Positions 8,614-16,270 of a stretch of DNA of 64,000 nucleotides are shown here, piece by piece (within the stretch, counting starts at the first letter, position 1; each line of letters opens with the position of its first letter). Under the pieces are notes generated by a model that did not search any database, was not told the origin of the DNA, and saw nothing but the letters and a program-made list of their open reading frames with translations. The position numbers were made by a program, and so were the translations under genes. Source of the stretch: Ketobacter sp. (GTDB lineage Bacteria > Pseudomonadota > Gammaproteobacteria > Pseudomonadales > Ketobacteraceae); the NCBI RefSeq assembly GCF_003671495.1, contig NZ_RCHN01000034.1, positions 113,217 to 177,216 on the forward strand. The letters run 5' to 3'.

Positions 8614-9196
8614 GCTGCAGTTGGCGCGCCAGTTTGTTTTCAAAATCCTGGCGGGCCTGAGAGCTGACATCCGCCAGATCCAGCAATTGCACCGTGGCAA
8701 ACGCCATCACCGAGATGGTGAGGTCCGCCAGCACATCCATCATGGTGGGGTCCAGATGCGGGAGCAGATTGAAGCGCTGCAGATCCGCCACCAGCTCCTT
8801 GGCGAAGTATTGCAGCTCGCTGCGCACCGCCTGGCGGATGATCATTGAGCCCCCGGTCATGGACTGGGACATGAACATAAAGAACACCCGCTGGGTCACC
8901 ACATACTGACAGTACTGCTGCACGGAGTCGCGGATGATATGTTGGGGGTTAACGCGGTTTTGGCGCACCTCCCGCATCAACTGCCGCAGCACCAGGCTCA
9001 GCTCATCCACCAGGTTCAGGGCCAGATCATCCAGATCCTTGAAATGCCGATAGAACGCGGTGGGCACCACGCCGGCCCGCTTGGCGACCTCCCGAATACT
9101 CAAACTGGAAAAATGCTGACCTTCCTCAACCCACTCCAGCGCCGCATTCATTAAGGACTGCCGGGTCTGTAACTTCCGTTCCTGACGGTTCTTCAT
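8573..9196 (-). CDS. desT: TetR-family fatty-acid regulator, DesT/FabR type
   Basis: Transcription factor expected to sense the saturated to unsaturated acyl-CoA ratio and repress the neighbouring desaturase operon. The N-terminal helix-turn-helix reads FSSLSIREVAKRAGVVPTAF then YRHF, nearly the FabR/DesT signature. The remainder is a mostly helical ligand-binding domain of normal length (207 residues in all). It diverges from desC-desB, the arrangement known in Pseudomonas aeruginosa. Two GTG-N-ACA-like palindromes lie in the shared intergenic region. FabR and DesT are hard to separate by sequence, so the name rests on context. Its 3' end overlaps the upstream cyclase gene by 41 bases, convergently. 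Confidence 0.88.
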   Translation of the reverse strand: MKNRQERKLQTRQSLMNAALEWVEEGQHFSSLSIREVAKRAGVVPTAFYRHFKDLDDLALNLVDELSLVLRQLMREVRQNRVNPQHIIRDSVQQYCQYVVTQRVFFMFMSQSMTGGSMIIRQAVRSELQYFAKELVADLQRFNLLPHLDPTMMDVLADLTISVMAFATVQLLDLADVSSQARQDFENKLARQLQLIYVGAEHWKPES

Positions 9197-9316
9197 TCTT
9201 ATAAGCCCACCTCATGTCAGTGCGCAATTGTACGCCGAAGCACACCAACATGACCAGATTTCCGCCTCCGATTATCCGCTTCACCGGCTACAAAAAGCTC
9301 CATAAAACCTTTTTAG

Positions 9317-9332
9317 GTTTACACATGAACAC
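9317..9332 (-). promoter_or_regulatory. Imperfect second DesT-like operator, desT side
   Basis: Read on the minus strand this is GTGTTCATGTGTAAAC, an imperfect dyad. It differs by one base per half-site from the GTGnACA-2-TGTnCAC pattern seen at 9426-9441. Its position, 120 bases upstream of the desT start, would suit autoregulation. No binding data can be derived from sequence. Confidence 0.35.
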
Positions 9333-9425
9333 TATTTTACAAATCATATATATCTGTTTTATATGCATTTATTATCCATAATGATAATTTCAACACAATC
9401 CCTGTTGACACTCGTTTTTCTTATA

Positions 9426-9441
9426 GTGCACACTTGTACAC
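9426..9441 (+). promoter_or_regulatory. DesT-type operator in front of desC
   Basis: GTGCACACTTGTACAC is a palindrome of half-sites GTGnACA and TGTnCAC. It sits 25 bases upstream of the desC start and 16 bases downstream of a TTGACA hexamer (9405-9410), so bound repressor would cover the promoter. The form resembles FabR/DesT sites. A GAGGGAGG ribosome site follows before the desC ATG. Confidence 0.6.
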
Positions 9442-9465
9442 AGTTACCGAGAGGGAGGCACAAGC

Positions 9466-10593
9466 ATGCACTCAACGACAAGCAAATTCCTGAAACAGGC
9501 CCGCACCTGGATCAACAGCAGTCTGTTCAATACCAACCGGGCCGGTGAGTATTTCGAATATTTGCTGGAAGGGGTCGACCCCATGTGGTCTGCCCTGGAG
9601 TGCAAGGCCAAAGTGGTGGGCGTCAAACAGGAAACCGCCGACACCAAAACCTGGACCCTGCAACCCACAGACGACTGGCAGGGGTTCCGGGCGGGCCAGC
9701 ACATCCACATCACACTGAGCATCAACGGCGTGCTCAGCACCCGCACCTTCACCATTTCGTCCTCTCCCTATCAGTGGCGCACCGATGGCACCCTGTCCAT
9801 CACCGTCAAGAAAGTCCCCAACGGCAAAGTCACCGGCTGGATGCACGAACACCTGGGCACCAATGACGTCATCAGCATCAGTCAGGCCGCCGGGGATTTT
9901 GTCCTGGAGCAGGAGATGGACGGCAGCGTGGGATACATTGCCGCCGGCTCCGGCATCACCCCCATCATGTCGCAATTGCGCTGGCTGAGCGCCAATCAGA
10001 TGCCCGTTGCGGCCAAACTGTTGTACTTCGCCAACACCCGCCAGGATTTTATCTTTGGCAGCGAGATCCTTGCGCTCACCCAGACCAACCAGCGGCTGTC
10101 CAGCCATCTGATCGCCAGTTATGACGACAGCGACAGCCAACACAAACTGCCGCAAGCCCCCATCTGCGCCGAGCACATTGCCGCGCTGCTGGAGAGCCAG
10201 CCCCGCAACATTTACCTGTGTGGCCCGCATCCATTCCGCGAGATCGCCAAATCCCTGCTGCAGGAGGCGGGCTTTGACCTCTGCCGGGTCCACGAGGAAG
10301 CCTTTGGCCTGCCGCCCCTGAAAGTGGAAGCCGGGGCACCGGTTACCGTGCGCTTCACTGACAGCGCCACCGAAACCACTACCGATCAGCCAGCCACTCT
10401 GCTGGACATGGCTGAGAATGCAGGCCTGAGCCCAACCGCCGGTTGCCGCATGGGCATCTGCTACACCTGCAAGTGCAAGAAAAAATCAGGACAGGTGCGC
10501 AACGTGGTGACCGGAGAGCTCTCCGGCAATGCAGAGGAAGACATCCGCATCTGCATCTCCACTCCTGTCAGCAACGTCGACATCGAACTATAA
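9466..10593 (+). CDS. desC: Ferredoxin-reductase-like electron donor to DesB
   Basis: Supplies NAD(P)H electrons to the acyl-CoA desaturase encoded next. In order: a short N-terminal leader, an FAD-binding beta barrel (RTFTISSSPY, about 85-95), an NAD(P)-binding domain (AAGSGITPIMSQL, about 155-167), and a C-terminal plant-type 2Fe-2S domain. The cluster cysteines are in AGCRMGICYTCKC (about 327, 332, 335), with the last in RICIS (about 364). This order (flavin, nucleotide, iron-sulfur) is that of phthalate-dioxygenase-reductase-like proteins. The product has 375 residues. It is separated from desB by 16 bases containing AAGGACGAGG. Control by DesT is inferred from the operator just upstream. 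Confidence 0.9.
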   Translation: MHSTTSKFLKQARTWINSSLFNTNRAGEYFEYLLEGVDPMWSALECKAKVVGVKQETADTKTWTLQPTDDWQGFRAGQHIHITLSINGVLSTRTFTISSSPYQWRTDGTLSITVKKVPNGKVTGWMHEHLGTNDVISISQAAGDFVLEQEMDGSVGYIAAGSGITPIMSQLRWLSANQMPVAAKLLYFANTRQDFIFGSEILALTQTNQRLSSHLIASYDDSDSQHKLPQAPICAEHIAALLESQPRNIYLCGPHPFREIAKSLLQEAGFDLCRVHEEAFGLPPLKVEAGAPVTVRFTDSATETTTDQPATLLDMAENAGLSPTAGCRMGICYTCKCKKKSGQVRNVVTGELSGNAEEDIRICISTPVSNVDIEL

Positions 10594-10609
10594 GGACGAG
10601 GTAGCCAAC

Positions 10610-11737
10610 ATGACCACCGCGACGCAACCGAACGTAGAACAATTACGACCCGAGAACATCAGCTTCAACGCAGCGCAAGGCAACCAACGCCTCACCCAGG
10701 AGCAATTCGCCAGCCTGCAGAAAGATTTCGACGATCTGCGCGCCGAGATCGTGGCGGACCTGGGGCAGTCCGACGTGGACTACATGAAGAACATCATTCG
10801 AGTACAACGCTATCTGGAAATCGCCGGACGCACCCTGATCCATTTCAGTTTTACCCCCGTGCCTTTCATGCTGGGCGTGGCGGCGCTGTCGGTTTCCAAA
10901 ATCATGGACAACATGGAGATCGGCCACAACGTCATGCATGGCCAGTTCGACTGGACCAACGATCCCAAACTGCACTCCCGCAATTTTGAGTGGGATACGG
11001 CCTGCGATGCCGGCTCCTGGAAGCGCACCCACAACTACGAACATCACACGTTCACCAACATCATCGGCAAGGACCGTGACTATGGTTATGCCGTGTTGCG
11101 CCTCTCCGACGACACCCCCTGGCACCCACTGCGCAGCATCCAGATGGTGTACTTCGCGGCTTTGAGTATTTTCTTCCAGTGGGGTGTGGCACTGCACGAG
11201 CTGGAGAGCGAGCGTTTACGTGACGGCACGTTCGATCTGGAGGAAAAAAAGCCCTATCTGAAAGGCCTGTTCCGCAAAGGTGCCAAGCAGATATTCAAGG
11301 ACTACGTATTCTTCCCCGCCCTGGCCGGCCCTTTCTTCTGGAAAGTCATGCTGGGAAATGCGCTGGCCAACCTGGGTCGCAACCTGTGGGCTTCGGCCAT
11401 CATTTTTTGCGGCCACTTCACCGAACAGGCCCAGGCGTTCACCGAAGAAGAGTGCGAGAATGAAACCAAAGGGGAATGGTATTACCGTCAACTGCTGGGC
11501 TCCAGCAACCTGGAAGGTGGCAAACTGCTGCACATCATGAGTGGCCACCTGAGTTACCAGATCGAGCACCACCTGTTCCCCGACATTCCGGCCAACCGCT
11601 ACGAGGAAATGGGCCCCAGAGTACAGGCGATCTGCGAAAAATACGGCCTGCCCTACAACACCGGCCCGTTCTGGAAGCAATACGGCACCGTGTTGCAGCG
11701 GGTCTGGAAATACTCTTTTCCCACCAAAGCAAAATGA
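10610..11737 (+). CDS. desB: Acyl-CoA delta-9 fatty acid desaturase
   Basis: Integral-membrane di-iron desaturase that introduces a double bond into saturated acyl chains, aerobically, to adjust membrane fluidity. All three histidine boxes are present: GHNVMH (His 106 and 110), HNYEHH (141, 145 and 146) and YQIEHHLFP (near 315). The length is 375 residues. The frame is open upstream into desC, but the ATG at 10610 is preceded by AAGGACGAGG at good distance and is the likely start. It is cotranscribed with desC, its reductase. A perfect 18-bp inverted repeat follows the stop by 4 bases. The substrate (acyl-CoA rather than phospholipid) is inferred from the Pseudomonas DesB precedent. Confidence 0.92.
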   Translation: MTTATQPNVEQLRPENISFNAAQGNQRLTQEQFASLQKDFDDLRAEIVADLGQSDVDYMKNIIRVQRYLEIAGRTLIHFSFTPVPFMLGVAALSVSKIMDNMEIGHNVMHGQFDWTNDPKLHSRNFEWDTACDAGSWKRTHNYEHHTFTNIIGKDRDYGYAVLRLSDDTPWHPLRSIQMVYFAALSIFFQWGVALHELESERLRDGTFDLEEKKPYLKGLFRKGAKQIFKDYVFFPALAGPFFWKVMLGNALANLGRNLWASAIIFCGHFTEQAQAFTEEECENETKGEWYYRQLLGSSNLEGGKLLHIMSGHLSYQIEHHLFPDIPANRYEEMGPRVQAICEKYGLPYNTGPFWKQYGTVLQRVWKYSFPTKAK

Positions 11738-11741
11738 TGCC

Positions 11742-11788
11742 TTCCGGTTGTTCCCCATTAATGCTATATGAATGGGGAACAACCGGAA
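11742..11788 (+). repeat. Perfect 18-bp inverted repeat after desB
   Basis: TTCCGGTTGTTCCCCATT (11742-11759) is exactly reverse-complemented at 11771-11788 around an 11-base AT-rich loop. It begins 4 bases after the desB stop and ends 16 bases before the next start codon. No T tract follows, so it is not a normal terminator. It would form a very stable RNA hairpin between the two genes, possibly an mRNA end-protecting or processing element, or a DNA operator. Confidence 0.8.
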
Positions 11789-11804
11789 CACAGGAAGCTG
11801 CAAC

Positions 11805-12122
11805 ATGGGATTATTGAACAAAGTCGAACTGCTGAAGGACATGATTCAAACCGCCATCGACAATGGCGCCCGCACCGTGGAGGATGTCCACAAGTCCATC
11901 GCCGACATGCCCTTTGAAGCGCTGGAGCGGTCAGGCCTGCTGGACGAGGACCGCCAAAAGCTGCGCGACAAAAACCAGCAGACCATCGGCATGGTGTACG
12001 AGAAAATCCGCGAAATAAACCAGAAAGTGGGTGAGCTGGCCTCTGATATGTTCGAAACCCTGGAGGATGGACAACATATATCCAAAGTGATGGATGAAAA
12101 CGAAAAAAACACACGCCAGTGA
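11805..12122 (+). CDS. Small helical protein, phasin-like, function unknown
   Basis: This is a 105-residue soluble, highly charged and almost wholly helical protein (MGLLNKVELLKDMIQTAIDN at the start). Heptad-like patterning in its second half (DKNQQTIGMVYEKIREIN) suggests a coiled coil. It lacks a signal peptide, membrane segment and cysteines. It looks like short phasin-like or DUF proteins found beside lipid genes, but I cannot name the family. The ATG at 11805 is chosen because AGGAAG lies 7 bases upstream; an earlier ATG falls inside the inverted repeat. The position behind desCB suggests a link to membrane lipid or storage granules. That link is inference only. Confidence 0.7.
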   Translation: MGLLNKVELLKDMIQTAIDNGARTVEDVHKSIADMPFEALERSGLLDEDRQKLRDKNQQTIGMVYEKIREINQKVGELASDMFETLEDGQHISKVMDENEKNTRQ

Positions 12123-12208
12123 CCCCCATACCTAGCTGCAACGATCACCCCATCCCGGTCGTTGCGGCAATTTAGCCCCTTTTTGTCCTTATAACCGTCA
12201 ATAACTTT

Positions 12209-12237
12209 TTGCCCTATTCCAATAAGTCCACTATATT
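12209..12237 (+). promoter_or_regulatory. Sigma-70-like promoter of the beta-barrel gene
   Basis: TTGCCC (12209-12214), a 17-base spacer and TATATT (12232-12237). The predicted transcript would carry a leader of about 105 bases before the ATG at 12350, long enough for post-transcriptional control typical of outer-membrane protein genes. Confidence 0.5.
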
Positions 12238-12349
12238 CCCATGTAACGCGCGCCGACCGGCACATCCCGCTGCAACATCAGGCACGCCACACAGAACAAC
12301 TCACGCAACTGCAGAACAATAAAAGGCATAAGGTAGCGAGGAACTCCCC

Positions 12350-12862
12350 ATGAAAAAAACGCTGATCGCCGCAGCCATGGCCACGGGGCTGGTATGTGGC
12401 TCCCATCAGGCTCTGGCTGATGATTTGTATATCGGTGCTCAATACAACCTTTACACTTTCAGCACGTCTGACCTGGATGATCTGGAACCGGATGGCCTGG
12501 CCTTCATCATTGGCGGCAGCCTGAATGAGAACTTCCAGCTGGAAGGTCGCTTTGGACGCAGCCTGAGTGACGACAACGTCCCTGGCGCAGCACTGAAGGT
12601 GGACGAGCTGGTGGGATTCTACGTTAAAGGCGGCATGACGTTCGCGGATATGGTATTCCCCTATGTGATTCTGGGTTACACCAAAGTGGATCTGGAATTC
12701 TGGGGCGAGCCCCTGGATTACACCGAATCGGATCTATCCTACGGTGTGGGCGCCGATGTGGCTCTGGGGGATTTTAGCGTTGGCCTGGAATGGATGATGC
12801 TGCAGGATAAAAGTGATTATGAGCTGGAAGGCCTGAGCCTGTCGGGTAAATGGCGTTTCTAA
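12350..12862 (+). CDS. Small outer-membrane beta-barrel protein
   Basis: A 170-residue protein with a clear signal peptide (to about residue 24, HQALA-DDLYIG), then alternating short hydrophobic strands and acidic turns. It ends in GKWRF, the terminal-Phe signature recognised by the BAM complex. The mature size suits an eight-stranded OmpW/OmpA-like barrel (OMP_b-brl type). Very acidic loops (DDLEPDG, EPLDYTESD) suggest cation contact at the surface. It stands alone, with its own promoter, an AGCGAGGA ribosome site and a strong terminator. The transported solute, if any, cannot be told. Confidence 0.8.
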   Translation: MKKTLIAAAMATGLVCGSHQALADDLYIGAQYNLYTFSTSDLDDLEPDGLAFIIGGSLNENFQLEGRFGRSLSDDNVPGAALKVDELVGFYVKGGMTFADMVFPYVILGYTKVDLEFWGEPLDYTESDLSYGVGADVALGDFSVGLEWMMLQDKSDYELEGLSLSGKWRF

Positions 12863-12881
12863 GCCACCCAGAACCCAGCCC

Positions 12882-12906
12882 AAGGCCGCATCTCGCGGCC
12901 TTTTTT
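12882..12906 (+). terminator. Intrinsic terminator after the beta-barrel gene
   Basis: AAGGCCGC (12882-12889) pairs with GCGGCCTT (12895-12902) around a 5-base loop and runs into TTTTTT. It lies 20 bases after the stop codon. Confidence 0.9.
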
Positions 12907-12979
12907 ATGGGCGCAACCCTATGCTGTCATCCTGCCTGATGTACAATCAGGCACACCTCAACCACTGTCGGCGAGCAGT

Positions 12980-14416
12980 ATGACCCAACCGGATGAGCGC
13001 CCGAAAAAACTGGCCACGCGATTAGCCCCGGTGCTGGAGCAACTCCAACGCCAGACCGTGGTGGAGAGCGTCACCCATCGCCAGCAACAGCAACGTGCCG
13101 ACCTGATCGAAAACCTGGTGCAGCGGCAGCAACGGGCGGCACTGGTGCGGGAATTGAACAAACTCAACAAAGCCGACATCGGCCACCTGCTGAATATGCT
13201 GCCCGCGGACAAACGGCATACCGTGTGGGCGGAACTGCCCAATGCCACCGCGGCCGGGGTTCTGCTGGAGCTGAACGACGCGGTGGCCGAAGACCTGATT
13301 GATCTCACCGCTGTGCCACGCCTCCTCAGCATCCTGGAATGCCTGGACAGCGACGAACTCACCGAGATTGACGACCTGATTCCTGCCGCCATCCTGCAAC
13401 AGGCTATCAACGCCCTGGAAGCCAATGAACGCCGCTGGGTGACTCAGACCATTGCCTACCCGGAAGGCACCGTGGGCGACAACATGAGCCGGGACAGCCT
13501 CACCATCGCTGAGCAGGCCACCATCAATGAGGCCATTGAGCGGGTGCGCTCCGCCCCGGAGCTGCCACCCCAGACCGACAAGCTGTTTGTAATCAACCGA
13601 CATCGGCAACTGGTGGGCATCGTGCCGCTGGTGGAACTGATGCGCCACCCCGGTGAGGTAATGATCCGCGACTGCATGGACACCGACGTAGTGAGCTTCG
13701 CCCCCAACGACGACGCCGAGGATGCGGGACAGGCCTTCGAGCGCTATGACCTGATCTCGGCCCCGGTGGTGGACGAGCAACGCCGCCTGATCGGTCGCCT
13801 GCGAGTGGAAACCATCATGGATTATCTGCGGGAAGTGGCGGAAAGCCAGGCCCTGGCCAAGGAAGGTTTGAAGGCCGATACCGACCTGTTTGGCCCCATC
13901 CTGGAAGGCGCCCGGGAGCGTTGGCCCTGGCTGGTGATCAACCTGTTCACCGCCTTTCTGGCCACCCGTTTTATCAGCCTGTTCGAAGGCACCATTGAAC
14001 AGCTGGTGGCACTGGCCACCCTCATGCCCATCGTGGCCAGTGTCGGCGGCAACACCGGCAACCAGACCGCGGCGCTGGTGATCCGGGGCCTGGCCATGGA
14101 ACAGATTCAAGCGGGCAACCTGGGCTATGTGTATCGCAAGGAACTGGTCATCAGCCTGCTCAACGGCACCCTGTGGGGCTCCCTGCTGGGTGTGTTCGCC
14201 TGGCTGTTGTATGGCAATCCCCTGCTGGGGGCGGTGATGATGGCCGCGGTCACCCTCAACCTGCTGCTGGCAGCTCTGATCGGCATCAGCGTCCCCCTGC
14301 TGCTGGACCGTCTGCACAAAGATCCTGCCATGGGCTCCTCGGTAGTGCTGACATTTGCCACCGACAGCATGGGCTTTTTCCTGTTCCTGGGGCTTGCCAC
14401 CCTCATCTTGGTCTAA
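12980..14416 (+). CDS. mgtE: Magnesium transporter MgtE
   Basis: Inner-membrane magnesium channel gated by cytoplasmic magnesium. The 478 residues show the family order: a helical MgtE N domain (about 30-140, LLNMLPADKRHTVWAELP), two CBS domains (about 145-275, with ISAPVVDEQRRLIGRLRVE), a linker helix, and five membrane helices from about 315. The hallmark pore sequence ASVGGNTGNQTAALVIRGLA is present. Start: ATG at 12980, with a weak ribosome site (GGCGAG). No magnesium riboswitch was recognised in the short upstream gap. It is monocistronic, following the terminator of the barrel gene. Confidence 0.95.
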   Translation: MTQPDERPKKLATRLAPVLEQLQRQTVVESVTHRQQQQRADLIENLVQRQQRAALVRELNKLNKADIGHLLNMLPADKRHTVWAELPNATAAGVLLELNDAVAEDLIDLTAVPRLLSILECLDSDELTEIDDLIPAAILQQAINALEANERRWVTQTIAYPEGTVGDNMSRDSLTIAEQATINEAIERVRSAPELPPQTDKLFVINRHRQLVGIVPLVELMRHPGEVMIRDCMDTDVVSFAPNDDAEDAGQAFERYDLISAPVVDEQRRLIGRLRVETIMDYLREVAESQALAKEGLKADTDLFGPILEGARERWPWLVINLFTAFLATRFISLFEGTIEQLVALATLMPIVASVGGNTGNQTAALVIRGLAMEQIQAGNLGYVYRKELVISLLNGTLWGSLLGVFAWLLYGNPLLGAVMMAAVTLNLLLAALIGISVPLLLDRLHKDPAMGSSVVLTFATDSMGFFLFLGLATLILV

Positions 14417-14470
14417 CCTTAATCCATACGTTTTCACTTTTTTTTAAACCGGATTAGGTAACTCATCAGC

Positions 14471-16249
14471 ATGCTGAATAAGACCGTCTTCTTCCTCGGC
14501 TTGGGATTGGGCTTGGGATTGGCCATCGCACGCAGCACTGCCATGGCCGACACCTTTGACGATGCGGTTGCGCTGTATCTGAAGGGGTTTGATCACTGCA
14601 CAGAAGCCAAGGATGCCCTTACCGCAGGCAACCTGAGCCAGGCCAGCCGCGCCCTGCAACAATATGAAACCCTGAAAGCACGGGCGGTTGGCATCAACAA
14701 CACCATTCTGTCCACCAACAAACGCGGCATGGACAGCAACCTGAAGTTCTGCGAGCGGGTGTCCAAGGATATCGAAATTGAGCTGGGCACCCCCATCCTC
14801 AACCGCGCCATCGCCGCCTGCGATCAGGCCCAGGCACAGTTAAGGGCCAAGCAACCGGAGCAGGCCAAAGTCAGCTATCAGCAATTCGTTGAACTCAAGC
14901 AGGAGGCACTGACCACCTCCCCACGCCTGACCGACCAATTCAGCACCCGCAACCAGATCAGTCGATGCGAGCGCCTGGAGAAAAAGATCACCGGCTTCAG
15001 CCAGAAACAGGAAGCCCTGACTGCGGCCATCGACACCGTGGTGGAGGAAAGCGAAGCGTACAATGCTGTGTGCCAGAACGCATTGCAGGGACTCACCGCC
15101 AACCCCGGTGATCGCCGCTCCCTGGACGATGCCAAAGCCGCCCTGGGCAGCGCCCGCCAACATCGCGCTGCGGTCATGACCGAGACCCTGGCGCTGGCAG
15201 AGCTGGAGGCCAACCCGAACCGGCCGGAAAAATCCCGATCCGACCAAAACCTGGCGGCAGGCGACCGCTGCATGACCAGCCTGCAGCAGAGGGTGGATGT
15301 CAGCGAGGCCAGCCTGCAACAGGCCCTGGTGGAGTTGAATGAATACGACAGCCGACTTTCCAAGGGCATCGAACAGTGCCGCTCGGCACAAAGCCAAACC
15401 GTCGCCCAGGTGACACAGGAAACGTACGCCGTTGCCCGTGGGCAGTACGAATCCGCCGTGCAGACGCGCAACGCAGTACGCACGGCCCTCAACAAAAGCC
15501 AGTCTTACCAGGGTAACCAAAGCACTCCGAAAGCCCGCCAGATCGACGACAAATTAGGCAAACTCAACCGTTGTCTGGAAACCACCCGCAGCCATGTCAG
15601 CGAACTGTTCGCTGCCCTGCCCCTGACCAAGCCAGCCACCCCCGCAGAGGCCAAACAAACGGCCGCCGGCAAGAACGGCGGCGTGCCCCCGAAAAAGATC
15701 AGTGGCAGCATCAAAATGCTGGATACGACGCCGGAATTCGTGCTGGCCTACATGATGGATGGCTCCGCTCCGGACGAAAACCTGGAAATCACCATCGACT
15801 CCGCCGGCTTCGACCACCCTGTGTACATCGTGGGCAACGGCGACACCTTCCGCATCAAGAGCAAGGATTTTTCACCTCACCGCATCCTGGCCACCAACGA
15901 CCTGTTGAATTTCTCGGAGAGCCTGGCCCGGGTGCAATCCCGACAGTCCCGCACGGCCCGGGTCACCTGGCCTGCCAACACCCTGGTGCAGATCCGCAGC
16001 GACCGCGGCAATGTCATCCCCAGCTACATTGCCAACATCGCCTCCAGCCGCTATCAGCTGATCATGTTCGACTTCGGCTCCGATACCGTTAAATTTGAAT
16101 TGGAGAACCCGAGCGAAGCCGCCAAGGGCTTTCTGCTGATCCCCGGGTTTGACCCCCTGGAAATCAATTTGTCGGAAGGGGAAATCAAAAGCCTGGCGCT
16201 GACCCGGGACAAAGAGCCCCGCGGCAGTGTGCTGCTCAAAGGACTGTAA
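14471..16249 (+). CDS. Secreted protein with four cysteine-paired helical repeats and a C-terminal beta domain; unrecognised
   Basis: I do not recognise this 592-residue protein. It has a signal peptide (to about residue 26, STAMA-DTFDD). Residues about 40-375 contain four degenerate helical repeats. Each opens with a cysteine (43, 117, 201, 303) and closes with another, mostly inside an (F/R)C-x-x-(R/L/S) motif (94, 166, 267, 368). I count exactly these eight cysteines in the protein, two per repeat, suggesting one disulfide each. A proline/alanine/lysine linker (about 383-410) leads to a cysteine-free beta-rich domain (about 410-592, with HPVYIVGNGDTFRI) whose outline recalls cupredoxin-like folds without copper ligands. 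It is probably periplasmic. Neighbours (mgtE upstream, convergent acyl-CoA dehydrogenase downstream) give no functional clue. Confidence 0.75.
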   Translation: MLNKTVFFLGLGLGLGLAIARSTAMADTFDDAVALYLKGFDHCTEAKDALTAGNLSQASRALQQYETLKARAVGINNTILSTNKRGMDSNLKFCERVSKDIEIELGTPILNRAIAACDQAQAQLRAKQPEQAKVSYQQFVELKQEALTTSPRLTDQFSTRNQISRCERLEKKITGFSQKQEALTAAIDTVVEESEAYNAVCQNALQGLTANPGDRRSLDDAKAALGSARQHRAAVMTETLALAELEANPNRPEKSRSDQNLAAGDRCMTSLQQRVDVSEASLQQALVELNEYDSRLSKGIEQCRSAQSQTVAQVTQETYAVARGQYESAVQTRNAVRTALNKSQSYQGNQSTPKARQIDDKLGKLNRCLETTRSHVSELFAALPLTKPATPAEAKQTAAGKNGGVPPKKISGSIKMLDTTPEFVLAYMMDGSAPDENLEITIDSAGFDHPVYIVGNGDTFRIKSKDFSPHRILATNDLLNFSESLARVQSRQSRTARVTWPANTLVQIRSDRGNVIPSYIANIASSRYQLIMFDFGSDTVKFELENPSEAAKGFLLIPGFDPLEINLSEGEIKSLALTRDKEPRGSVLLKGL

Positions 16250-16270
16250 GCAAGCACTCTGAGCCCGCCC

